In this document: in pieces, positions 33,800 through 43,639 of the stretch | Position numbering within the stretch: position 1 is the first letter of the stretch | Layout of the letters: each line of letters begins with the position of its first letter | Assembly (NCBI GenBank): GCA_028023455.1 | Contig: JAQFVV010006274.1 | Location: 806,001 to 870,000, forward strand | Length of the DNA: 64,000 nucleotides | From: Epiperipatus broadwayi | Lineage: Eukaryota > Onychophora > Udeonychophora > Euonychophora > Peripatidae | Reading direction: 5' to 3' | The notes under the pieces: generated by a model | Told to the model about the DNA's origin: nothing | The model's input: only the letters and a program-made list of their open reading frames with translations | The model's database searches: none | Position numbers and translations under genes: made by a program

Positions 33800-35320
33800 A
33801 AGAACCTCTTATTGCTTGCATGCTTCCTTTGTTTCAAGTAGTTAGGAGAAAACAATGGAAATTAAAAAAATAGCATTATTCACATTTGATCTTCTGATTT
33901 GGATATTGGATCTATACTTGATCCTGTGAGGTCCTTATGAAATTTATGCTTTAATTTTTTAATTACTGATGTAAATTGTGATTTTGTAACACATGATCAT
34001 ATCCTGTGTTGATTACTCGGTATCATTTATCTCTTGGATGTATCAGCGATGGTCAGAGTTAAAGTTCATAAAAGTCGAATTAAAAATAGATATCATAACT
34101 CAACTTTGTATATTCATGAACTTAATACAGGTCATAAAATATTTGACAATGCAGAGATTATCTTTTATGAAAAAAGTGAATTGAAAAGAAGAGTAAAAGA
34201 AACTTTGATGATAAATTTTTTTGAATCTGAGGTCATCAATCTCATGAAGATATTCTTTGATGTTAAAGGAAGTTGTTTTTTGAAATGAATGATGGGAAAA
34301 CTATTCTCTTTTGTATATATAAGTTATGTTTAGTTGAATTTCACTTGAAAAGACTTATATGTTAATAGATGAAACCATGGTTATTGAAGAATTTTAGTAA
34401 AAGTTAGTTTTTTTGCTATATAATTACTAGTATAGCATTAGGCTGTTTTTAATTTTTTCATACAGATTTGTTCTGTTACAATTATTTTGTTTAAATTGGT
34501 TCATCAGAAGCATAAATGACGTCATCTTCATCAGCTGTTTGATGTCCCATCATTTCGGTTTGTTCTTAAGTTTTTATAATAATATTTAATGGGAGCAATG
34601 AAATTTAACAGTTTCAGCATATTTTCTCTATTTGACCTGATGGATACATAAAGGCTGGTCTACATTTTTCAGACCTATTTTTTCTATTAATGGCATTAAA
34701 TTCTGAATCTTTATTAAAGTCATATTTGAATTGTATGACGTTGAGTTTCGACCTTTCTAATTTTATTCAGTGCAATTTGATTCACTTTATTAGTAACCCT
34801 GTAACTGTTGCCTTTCTGTTGATGGTAGAATTTTCTAAAAGATTTGTAAAGAAAAAGTCGATGTGTCATTTGAATCATTTGAAACAGTGGTTTTTTTTTT
34901 ACTGATTTTTATTATATTTCTAACAAAAAATATTCTGAAGTTTTTTCACTTGTGATTCGATAATGGTAAAAGTTCAATGATTAGGCAAATAACTATGTCC
35001 ACATACCAAAAATTTTATTCAATTAACTCTGCTTTTATTTCTATATTTTGAATCAATTTCAATAAACTTAAGACAGTTTTGATATTTCTATTTTGTCCAG
35101 GCCATATGTTCAAATAGGTTATTATTTTTTCACAATTTTTAGCACAATTCTTTATATATTTTATTAGGCATGATGAAATTTCCTGAGATCTGCAAACCCT
35201 TCAGTTTCTGGCCAATTGAACTTTTGATTTATATTTTTATTAAAATCATGACAACTGAAAATTTATAAATTTCTTTTATAATAAGCTACGAATGTAGTAA
35301 GTTTAAGAAAGGTTAAAGTT
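33800..35320. other. AT-rich stretch, nothing firm
   Basis: No gene is supported. A short acidic minus-strand segment (ADEDDVIYASDEPI, near 34500-34540) could belong to a decayed transposon together with the fragment at 35325-35720, but the link is only by strand and distance. Confidence 0.4.
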
Positions 35321-35324
35321 TTAT

Positions 35325-35720
35325 CTATGTTGAAAGGAAATAACATTTCTTTGGATATTGCCATTCGATCTGCAGCCAATCGACTAGAGTCTGTTTAGCC
35401 TTTTGTAAGTGAGCATCTTTTTCAAGTTTTACCACCTGAACTTTCTCACCACCTGAAGATTGAATTTTTATTTGCAAAGAATCACAAGTTTGGAATGTAT
35501 CCATAGACAGTGGCTTGACATATTTTTCTTTTGCTGTTATTATATTTTCATTTTCCCATTGTGCAATATACAATTCTTAAATTTTCTTAATATTTAGGTC
35601 TTGATATAAATATTTTTGTCTTGGATTATGAGCTCTTGGGTAGTCACTAGTGCAGATGGGAGATGAGTTTATATGTTTTATAACATGTGTGCCATCAATT
35701 TTATTGCCTGGAACATGGCG
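35325..35720 (-). pseudogene. Fragment of an uncharacterised arthropod mobile-element-like protein
   Basis: Minus-strand frames, interrupted by one stop near 35580, read HINSSPICTSDYPRAHNPRQ and KYLYQDLNIKKI, then an 82-aa open part with TCDSLQIKIQ and HLQKAKQT. The order 'HINSFP - HY.RA - YL...LN...Y.LY - C..C - HL.KAE' is one I recall from a multicopy uncharacterised protein family in arthropod genomes that may be transposon-derived. No catalytic motif is visible here. The function is unknown and the family link is uncertain. Confidence 0.4.
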
Positions 35721-36170
35721 ACAATGATGATCAAAATTTGTTTTTTACAACAACAGTGGTGTATTCACCTGCCACTTATCTGATAAGTATCCTTAAAATA
35801 TTTTTTACAAACGGAAATATTATTTTTTAGGGTTTTTTGAAAGCAACATGGGAAAAAATGTGAACTTGACCTTTTTTTTTATTTCCTTAACTTTAATACA
35901 ACCGCTTAAAAAATGTTTTGTTCAAATTGACTGCCTAAATTTTAAAACACCTCTATGGCAGCTTTTCTTTTATCTGAAGTAGTTTTTTCATTGCACTTCT
36001 AATGACATCTAAATATGTCATCTACAAATATTTTTTGCAAATATTAAATTTCACCTTCTATTTCTGTATTCCAGACCTTTTTTTCTTTTGAACATTTTGG
36101 GTCCATTTAGCAGGATGCAACTTCTTTTTTATTTAATGGAATTATTGTAATGTTTTCATTGTTACAATGA

Positions 36171-36296
36171 TAAACAAAGGCAAAACTCCCATACAGTAGT
36201 GCCACCCTGTGCCAAACAGAGTAATCAATGGATGCCATTGATTACTGTGTTTGGCACAGGGTGGCACTACTGTATGGGGAGTTTTGCCTTTGTTTA
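36171..36296. repeat. Near-perfect 126-bp hairpin
   Basis: Arms 36171-36231 and 36235-36296 are reverse complements except for one substitution and one extra G, with a 3-base loop. The arms contain ACTCC(C)ATACAGTAGTGCCAC, also found at the left end of the fold-back repeat at 41372. This looks like a palindromic non-autonomous transposon remnant. A transcript would fold into a long hairpin RNA. Confidence 0.92.
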
Positions 36297-36299
36297 CAA

Positions 36300-38485
36300 C
36301 AAATTATGTGCTAGTATAGAAATGGTGATCATGTGATGTTTGTTACAATGATATGACGAGTCTGAATTACATAATTGTTTTCTTGATCTGAGCTTTCTGC
36401 CAATGATTCATATCGAAGAACCATTGGATTCATTATTTTTTACATCCATATAATTATTATTAATTAATCTCTTCAATAGAGATTATTTTTTCTCTTTTTA
36501 AAAACAGCTGTCACTAAAATTGAAGTAGTTGTTTAATAACTCACAAACACTTGCTTCTGCGGCAGTTAGACTATAACTGATTTATTATTTTACCACTATC
36601 ATCTCATATTATATCATTGCATTAAAAAGTTACTTAACTAAATTTTTGGTATTTTTTAAGTAAACCAGGATGGCACTTTGTATTTTTGATAAATGTAGTT
36701 TCACATTTACCGAAGATTTGTTAGTGTTAGTTGTTAAATTAAAACAAAATTAATAAATCAATTGTTAAATTTTTAAAAAAGAATAAATTCCAATAAATTT
36801 CATTAAGAAGCTTTATTTAATTTTTTTTTACTTATAACATGGGAAGCGACAAGATGCTCTTAATATTATCATACTTTGGTTCAATTCAGAGTGGTTCTTT
36901 TTTTTTGGTAAATTGTCATAATGATAGAAATTTGGGACGTTCCTGTCACAGAATATGAGGCGGTGGACTATTTCCAAAGATACAGGATCTTGTTCCTGAA
37001 ATGTGTGTGTTTATGGTGACGATATGATTGCACGCTGCCGACAGGAATAAAATGTAAACATTGTATTTACATTTTTTTATCATTTTTCTGTTACTAAGTT
37101 AATCCAAAATGAAAAAGAAAAGAAAATGTAATTATTAAATATGATATTTCCTAGCAGACGTTTCTTTTGTAAGCATTTTTTGGGAGATCCAGAAACTGTT
37201 GATTTATCTAAAATATGAGCTGCCATCTTGATTTACTTGAAAACTCACAAGTACCAAATTTTTATAAATGTTTGAATTGCATTATTTCAAGAATTTACAT
37301 TAGAGTATGGAGTTAATTAGATTGGCTTCTGATATAAATTATTTATTATTCAATGGCCTTAAAAATTGTGACATTTAGCAGTATTAATCCTTATTATTAC
37401 TTTGGAAATTTGTTTTGAGTATAAGAAGTTAAGAGTCAAATCAAATGCTTTGATACTAAAATTTAAAAAAAGTCAGAAAGTGGAGTTAATCGATTTGAAT
37501 TGTGAATGGTTCATATAATCAAAGCATTATACTGAATTTGAAATATCAAATAAACTAGGTAAAATTATGAACTGAAATAAGTTTAATGAAATTGAACAAA
37601 TATAGAGAAAAAGACATATGAAGATAAACTCTGTGTAAGAAATTAAAGATGTTTTTACAAAAAAAATAAAACAAATTTTGTAAAAATTATAATAATGTAG
37701 ATAATAAGTATTAAATAAAGATGAGTTTTTAATAAAGAATTATATGTAGAGTTATGATTTGAAAAATGTGAAGTATATATAATGAAAAGACGCATAATAT
37801 AATAATTTACAAGAAATAAGAAATGATAATGTGACTTGTGTAAAAAAAATCTCAACATGATGAATTTGTTATTAAATAATGATACAGTTGTATTAATTAT
37901 GTTTTCAAATAAATGCTTTTACTTATTAATATTAAGCTACTATTTTATTTTATCCAAAAAGTCATTTTTATTATGTGAGAGAAGGGAGGGTTAAGGGAAA
38001 TTTATGATGTGCTGCCATCTTGTGTACACTGCAATTTATAAAGAAATATTGTATTATATGCAATAAATATATACATTTCCATATATATATAATTTCAAAA
38101 ATTGTTTGTTTTATGTTTAGATATAAAGTGTTTTAGTACAGCTAGATGGTAATTAATGACTTGACCTCAAATTACTTGATAGTTGAGTCATGATAAAATT
38201 GAAATGCATTTTAAAACATTAATAAGGCTAAATAATCAGAGATGGGCTTTGTTGAGTTTAATAATATTCTAATTAAAAAATAGAGAAGTCTGTAATCATT
38301 GCTATACTGCCTGCTTCAAGGAAACTAGAATTGTGCAAAACATTACTAATTAGGTGTTGCCATTCTAGCTTTACAATTATAAGCTAAATGTTGATAATCA
38401 GTTGTAATATGAGTGAATGTTGGAGGAAATTCCATCACTGTTGTCATTAAACTTGAAATTTTTTACTTAATTATCTCTTTGACAG
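36300..38485 (+). other. Probable intron upstream of the UBR exon
   Basis: AT-rich sequence without reading frames. It ends in a pyrimidine-rich stretch and ACAG directly before the exon at 38486 (TTATCTCTTTGACAG), a good splice acceptor. I see no other exon here. Confidence 0.5.
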
Positions 38486-38579
38486 ATCATTATGATCCTT
38501 TGTTCCTGCCTGCAGATCTTTTCTGTGTCCCGCACACCAGCAGCTGTGGTCATGTGATGCATGCTGATTGTTGGCAGAG
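38486..38579 (+). CDS. UBR1: Internal exon of a UBR1/UBR2-type N-recognin E3 ubiquitin ligase
   Basis: This exon encodes [10 protein letters not shown], then [18 protein letters not shown] and a split Arg codon. Human UBR1 and UBR2 have the same DPLF...DL...HTSSCGH.MHA.CWQ run in the RING-H2 region that recruits the E2 enzyme in the Arg/N-degron pathway (family knowledge recalled, not searched). The Cys and His zinc ligands of this half-RING are all present. The exon is bounded by ...CTCTTTGACAG and GTGAGATT, good acceptor and donor sites, is 94 nt long and has no stop. Its base composition is clearly richer in GC than the surroundings. Neighbouring exons were not recognised within the window, which implies very long introns. 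UBR1 versus UBR2 cannot be separated from this piece. Confidence 0.85.
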
Positions 38580-41370
38580 GTGAGATTTCTTTTATATAAA
38601 TATACATATGTATAGTATGTGTGTTTATACATATATATGTATGTTCAAACACATATCAATTCTTACATTATACATTTAATTAACTTATAATAAAATTATT
38701 CACAGTAACAAAAGTGTTTAACATGCAATTAAGATTTTTTATTACTCCTCTGCTTCTAGTATTTATATAAGGGAGATTTTGAAAATAAATTGTATAACAT
38801 TGTAAGGTGTTAAGATTGAAAAATCTTAATATGCATTACATTTTCCTGATAAGAATAGATGATGTGTAGTTGGTGAAATACTTACTGAAATTACAATCAG
38901 ATATAAGTTTCAAAATAAAATGGTTAAAGAAAAATATAATGAGTAGAATAGCCAATGTTTGTGAGATAAGAAAATTGAGCAATTGAATTAATAACCTTTT
39001 ATTTAAATATTAGATTTAAAATGATGAAGTGGCATTGTATAAGTATTAATATATAAAAGATCTGAAAGTCTATCAAATTGAAAAAGTAGTTCCAATTTGT
39101 CAGGCTATACAATTGCAATCCAATGTATTTCTTGTGAGAATGCATTTGTTTAATATGCTAAAATAAGGAAATGTATGAATACGTATAAATTACTATTGAT
39201 TGTTTGAAAGTTTGTGATGATGGCATCTTAGTTGTTGTTAAATGTTGGGCTATTTCTATTATCTAGTTGAATTGTTAAATGGTTTTATATCTTTGTAATA
39301 TTTTAATATCTTTTCACACACATACAATTGTTAATAATAATGCACAGGTCCATCTATAATACATTGTTTCAAGTAATATTTCTCTATTCTGTCATACACA
39401 ATTGATTAGAACACCATCTTAAATTTAGTATTCATGAATATAAAAGAAATTGGTTTATTTCCCATACAATATGATACTTACAGACCAGCAACATTTAAAA
39501 AAGAGAGGAGAATAACATTTGATTGAAATGTTATATTTGATGATAATCTGTATATGATTACTAACAGATAAATTTTTTGGAAAGATATAAATAAAATTTG
39601 TGTTTTTCTGAAAACATTTAATATTTCATCAGGATGATGAAAATTACAATCACAAATTATTTTAGATATTTAATGTATAAAAAAAAAGATGATAAAAAAA
39701 GGATATAGATATTTAAAATTGATGTATTATAAAATTGACCGAGAACTGATTAATTTGACTTACTTACATGGTCTGTTCCATAATTTTTTGAGCAATTTGA
39801 TTTTTGTATAAATTGGAAAAATTATAAATGTATTTCTGTGATTTATTAAAGCATATCATCTTCAAATAATTAATTATCTTTTCAGAGTGCATTGAAAATT
39901 ATTATAAATTGTGTATTATTTTAGACATCACATTTCTAATATCTTACTGTTAACAATTTTATAATTATTAAAATCTATTTTTTGTTAATGAACAGCTATT
40001 TTGCTTCTCTTTTTTATCTTTTTTCTGTATTATAAAGTGGTGTTTATATGCTGTTCAAGAATGAAAGAAATATATTTTTTCCTTGATTCATTAACCTTTA
40101 TTAATATAATTAGTTGTACCCATGGCTTAGCACATGTTAGTAGAACAAAAAATATAAAGCAATATGTAACTGTTTCTGAGGTTTCTATATTTACATATTA
40201 TTTAAATGTAACAATAATATATCAGTTATCATCAGCAATATCAAAAAAAATTTTTTTACAATCAATTATATTACTGAATAATTAACTTTTAGGATTTTAG
40301 TTTAAATGTATTTCTCATGTGATAAAGCAACTAGTATTACTAATTATGAACATATAATATATCTAAGACAAGTCAAAACTTAAAAATATGTATCAAAGTT
40401 GATTAATTACATATAATAATTTGAAAATAAAAATTAGTTTTATGAAATTTGTTCATGGCATGCTATTTAGAAGTTATAATATATTTAAATATGCCTATTT
40501 CCCCCAAGAATTTTATTATTATTAGTTATTATTCTGTTGATCAGAATCATGCCTTTCTGGTTTGAATAATACATATATTATTCATTTGTATATGCTAGTT
40601 AGTTTCAAGCAATGCAATACCAGGCTTTCTATTTGTAATACATATCTATTTACATGTTTTTTCAATATATATTCATATCTCTCTTGAATACAATCATGCA
40701 TATCTAATTTTATTAATATCATATTAACATATGGGGAGGGGAGAAAAGATTGATTTATTCTACAGAGTCACATGATGCTATCCCTTTTCCTGGGTAAAAC
40801 ATTGTAAGTTTATGAGATAGATGGTTTTCTTTATGTATTTGACATATGAACTTAACTATTAATTCATTTTCATGTTTGTATATGGTTTGATTAATAAACT
40901 AAATTAATAAATATTATTGACCAAGGCTATAATTGTAATGTGTGTGTCCAAATAAAAATGTGACGTATTCTCTCCATTCTGTCTAAAGTGCCATCTCTGA
41001 ATCAATGTATGTATTGTAATATATAAATGATAATAAAATTATATGTTAAGGATTCTTTAAAATATTGCATGGGATAATTTTTAATATTGTTTAAAGTATA
41101 TAATTTATAAAACATTTAATAAAAGATTGTTAAATTATTATACACATTGTTATTAGTTCTAAAAATGAATTATTGTATTGGAGAATATTTAATATTCTTT
41201 AAATTAATTTATAAAACACTGTAAAAAAGTCAGTTTTTTTTAAATTATTGTAAGTCTATGTATTTTCAAATATAAATAATTGAGGTTATGACTCACATTT
41301 ATTGATTTATTGCTTAAATTGAGCTAAGTAACATGAAGCAAAAATCAGTAGCCTATGTATAAATATATAG
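38580..41370 (+). other. Probable intron downstream of the UBR exon
   Basis: The donor GTGAGA is at 38580-38585. The rest is AT-rich without a supported exon, RNA gene or repeat. The open frame at 40001-40285 is low-complexity and shows no splice-site support. Confidence 0.5.
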
Positions 41371-41371
41371 T

Positions 41372-42025
41372 AGCAGTAGCAAACTCCATACAGTAGTGCC
41401 ACTCAATGAAAGGCTTAGTAATGAATGGATGCAGGAAGGTTTGTGCATATATCCCCATCTAGTGTCTACTCATCCAATATCCCCAGATTAGTTTCTTGCT
41501 TGTGGCTTTCATCAATGAGGAGCTTTGGATCTGAGAGCATTGCATTTGGATCTAAGGATCTAATGCAACCCTCCAGCAGAGACCTTTTACCTATTTAGTT
41601 AACTATAAAGCTAGCAGCTCAAGATGAAAAACACATTAATGTTTCAATCCAAGCTCATATGGTCTCATATACATCTGAACACAGTCCAGCATTTATACAT
41701 TTGGTATCTTTGATTTATCAAAAATCACAGTCGCCATCATTTTAAAGGCAGGAATCATATAAAATCACCCAAACATCACATCATCACCATTTCCTTTGCT
41801 TACACAAGCTGTTATTAGTAGTAGCAAACTCTCCATATGGCAATGCAATGGATGCAGGAAGGTTTGGGCACAAAGTTCTCATCTAGTGCCTACTCATCCA
41901 ATATCCCCAGTTTAGTTTCTATCTTTTGGCTTTCATTGGTGTGGAATTTGGATCTGACAGCACTACATCTAGATCTAAGATTTACAAACTTGCACTGAGC
42001 GGCACTATTATAGTTTTCTACTGCT
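41372..42025. mobile_element. Fold-back / MITE-like element with about 34-bp inverted ends
   Basis: The left end AGCAGTAGCAAACTCCATAC (41372) continues with AGTAGTGCCACTCAATG. It is matched in reverse by the right end (reverse complement starts AGCAGTAGAAAACTATAATA, from 42025, continuing GTGCCGCTCAGTGC). Inside, the stretch with GGATGCAGGAAGGTTTG and CTACTCATCCAATATCCCCAG occurs twice in direct order (about 41423-41490 and 41850-41920), so the element is composite or internally duplicated. There is no coding capacity. A flanking target duplication is not clear. Confidence 0.7.
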
Positions 42026-42115
42026 AATACCAGCTTGTGTAAGCATAAAAAATGGCAATCATGTGACAAGAATCAGAATTTGATTATATGCTTGCCTTTG
42101 CGATCTTTGTATACA
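41735..42115. repeat. Inverted repeat overlapping the fold-back element
   Basis: The reverse complement of 41735-41830 (AACAGCTTGTGTAAGCAAAG, GGTGATGATGTGATG) aligns with 42011-42110 (ACCAGCTTGTGTAAGCATAA, GGCAATCATGTGACA). A similar ATGGTGATCATGTGATG lies at 36325-36342, beside the hairpin. This links the two loci to one repeat family larger than either visible copy. Confidence 0.6.
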
Positions 42116-42241
42116 TTTGATTATTAGTTTTATAATTCATTAGTTGTAAACACAAACATATTATATAAACATAATTATAATAATAATAAATTATTATACT
42201 TTTTGAAAATCATTATTTTTATAAAAATAAGTGAATTAGTA

Positions 42242-43331
42242 TACACCTGGGTCTCTTTGTATGCGGACTTATTTAACATGATTTTGAAGTTACGCGATTC
42301 ATGTTTCACCGGAAGTCGAACTCCGATAATACGCTATTACTTTAGTTAAATAATAAATTTCGCGCACTTACATTATATTGAAAGTAATAGCACATTATTG
42401 GAATTCGACTTTCATCTTAGTAATTTCAATATTTTCAGTGCTATGCAGTAATGAAATTAAAATCATGATTTCCTCATTTTATGTATACACACCTTAAATT
42501 TTACAAGATTATAATGTAAATTTGTTCAAACATTGTGCGTGTTAATTTTGCATTTTAAATCACATTTTGTTTTTGCTTTTTAAAAAAGAATGTAATCAAT
42601 TATTAATCATTTAGTGTCCACAAGTTTATTTTTAAAAGGTGAGTAATAGCAGTGGGCACAATTAAATTTGACAATTAAAAATTAAAATCTGATTTTTAAT
42701 TGTAATTAACAATTTAAAAATTACTTACAGCGACTTGAAATTAATGTGATGTGAAATTTGATTTTTAAACGGAATTGAAAATTAAAAAATTAAAGACAAA
42801 AATAAGAATTTAATTTTTAGTTGTTAGTTTCATAAACAATTAATAAAATCATCGTCTCAAAGATTAATTACTAATTACGTTGTTACCAGAAAACTATTAA
42901 CACAACATGAGAGTGAAGTTGGCGCTAGTTGTATTTCCTCTTGTGAAGAATCTGATTTTTTACCAGTTTGCAAACGAACCTGTTTATCAGCAAGTAGCGA
43001 TAATAATTAAAACGTGTATAAAAAAATGTCAATTACTGTACTGTAAATTATGCATAAAAATATATTATTTTGAATAAAATTAAATATTATAGTTAAAAAA
43101 AGTTTGTCTTGTATCAATTTTTTTTCAAATTTGAAATTTTTTATTAGTCATATTTTATTTCCTTATTTTTTTTTTGCGCAAATTTTAAAGTAATTTTACA
43201 TTGGTGCTTTGCTTTTACATGAATTTTGGAAAAATCACAGACCGCACCCCCTTTTTCAATGTAAGTTATGTCTATTTTTGCGCGTGTTTTCTGAGGAACC
43301 TATCTATCGTGTAAAACGAGACCCAGGTGTA
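42242..43331. mobile_element. Putative DNA transposon with TACACCTGGGTCTC inverted ends
   Basis: TACACCTGGGTCTC at 42242-42255 is repeated exactly in reverse at 43318-43331. The next bases are also similar (TTTGTA versus GTTTTACA on the outer-to-inner reading). A TA at each outer edge could be the target duplication, as in Tc1/mariner/pogo-like elements. Near the left end a second inverted repeat (42311-42344 with 42381-42413) folds back. It is about 1.09 kb long. No transposase domain was recognised, only the short frame listed next. It is probably a non-autonomous element. Confidence 0.55.
42831..43010 (+). CDS. Short reading frame inside the inverted-repeat element, unknown
   Basis: A 59-codon stretch without ATG ends at the TAA at 43008-43010. 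It reads TNYVVTRKLLTQHESEVGAS, then CISSCEESDFLPVC and KRTCLSASSDNN. Its balanced, Cys- and Ser-rich composition differs from the Asn/Lys/Ile noise around it. An AG-ended pyrimidine-rich stretch precedes it (near 42826), so it could be a terminal exon of a lost transposase or of a host gene. I do not recognise it, and chance is possible. Confidence 0.22.
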   Translation, partial: HKQLIKSSSQRLITNYVVTRKLLTQHESEVGASCISSCEESDFLPVCKRTCLSASSDNN

Positions 43332-43336
43332 GTTAG

Positions 43337-43625
43337 AACTTTAGAAAATTACGATAGATATGAATTCTATATGAGCATAAATAAATATATAACTAAAACT
43401 AATACACACTAACTTTAGAAAATTACGATAGATATGAAATCTATATGAGCCTAAATAAATATATAACTACAAACTAATGCAAACTTTAGAAAATTACGAT
43501 AGATATGAAATCTATATGAGCCTAAATAAATATATAACTACAAACTAATGCAAACTTTAGAAAATTACGGTAGATATGAATTCTATATGAGCATAAATAA
43601 ATATATAACTAAAACTAACACACAC
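43337..43625 (+). repeat. Minisatellite, four units of 71-74 bp
   Basis: Units start with AACTTTAGAAAATTACG at 43337, 43411, 43482 and 43553. Unit 1 and unit 4 share the variant GAATTC...GAGCATAA, while units 2 and 3 share GAAATC...GAGCCTAA. The array begins six bases right of the end of the inverted-repeat element. Confidence 0.92.
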
Positions 43626-43639
43626 TAATTACAAACTAA

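Noticed and set aside
40001-40285. 94-codon plus-strand frame in the UBR intron
   Set aside because: Phe/Ile-rich chance frame; the ATG is followed by no recognisable signal or domain.
43337-43625. Possible CRISPR-like array (repeats with spacing)
   Set aside because: Units are contiguous tandem repeats without unique spacers, and the DNA is eukaryotic.
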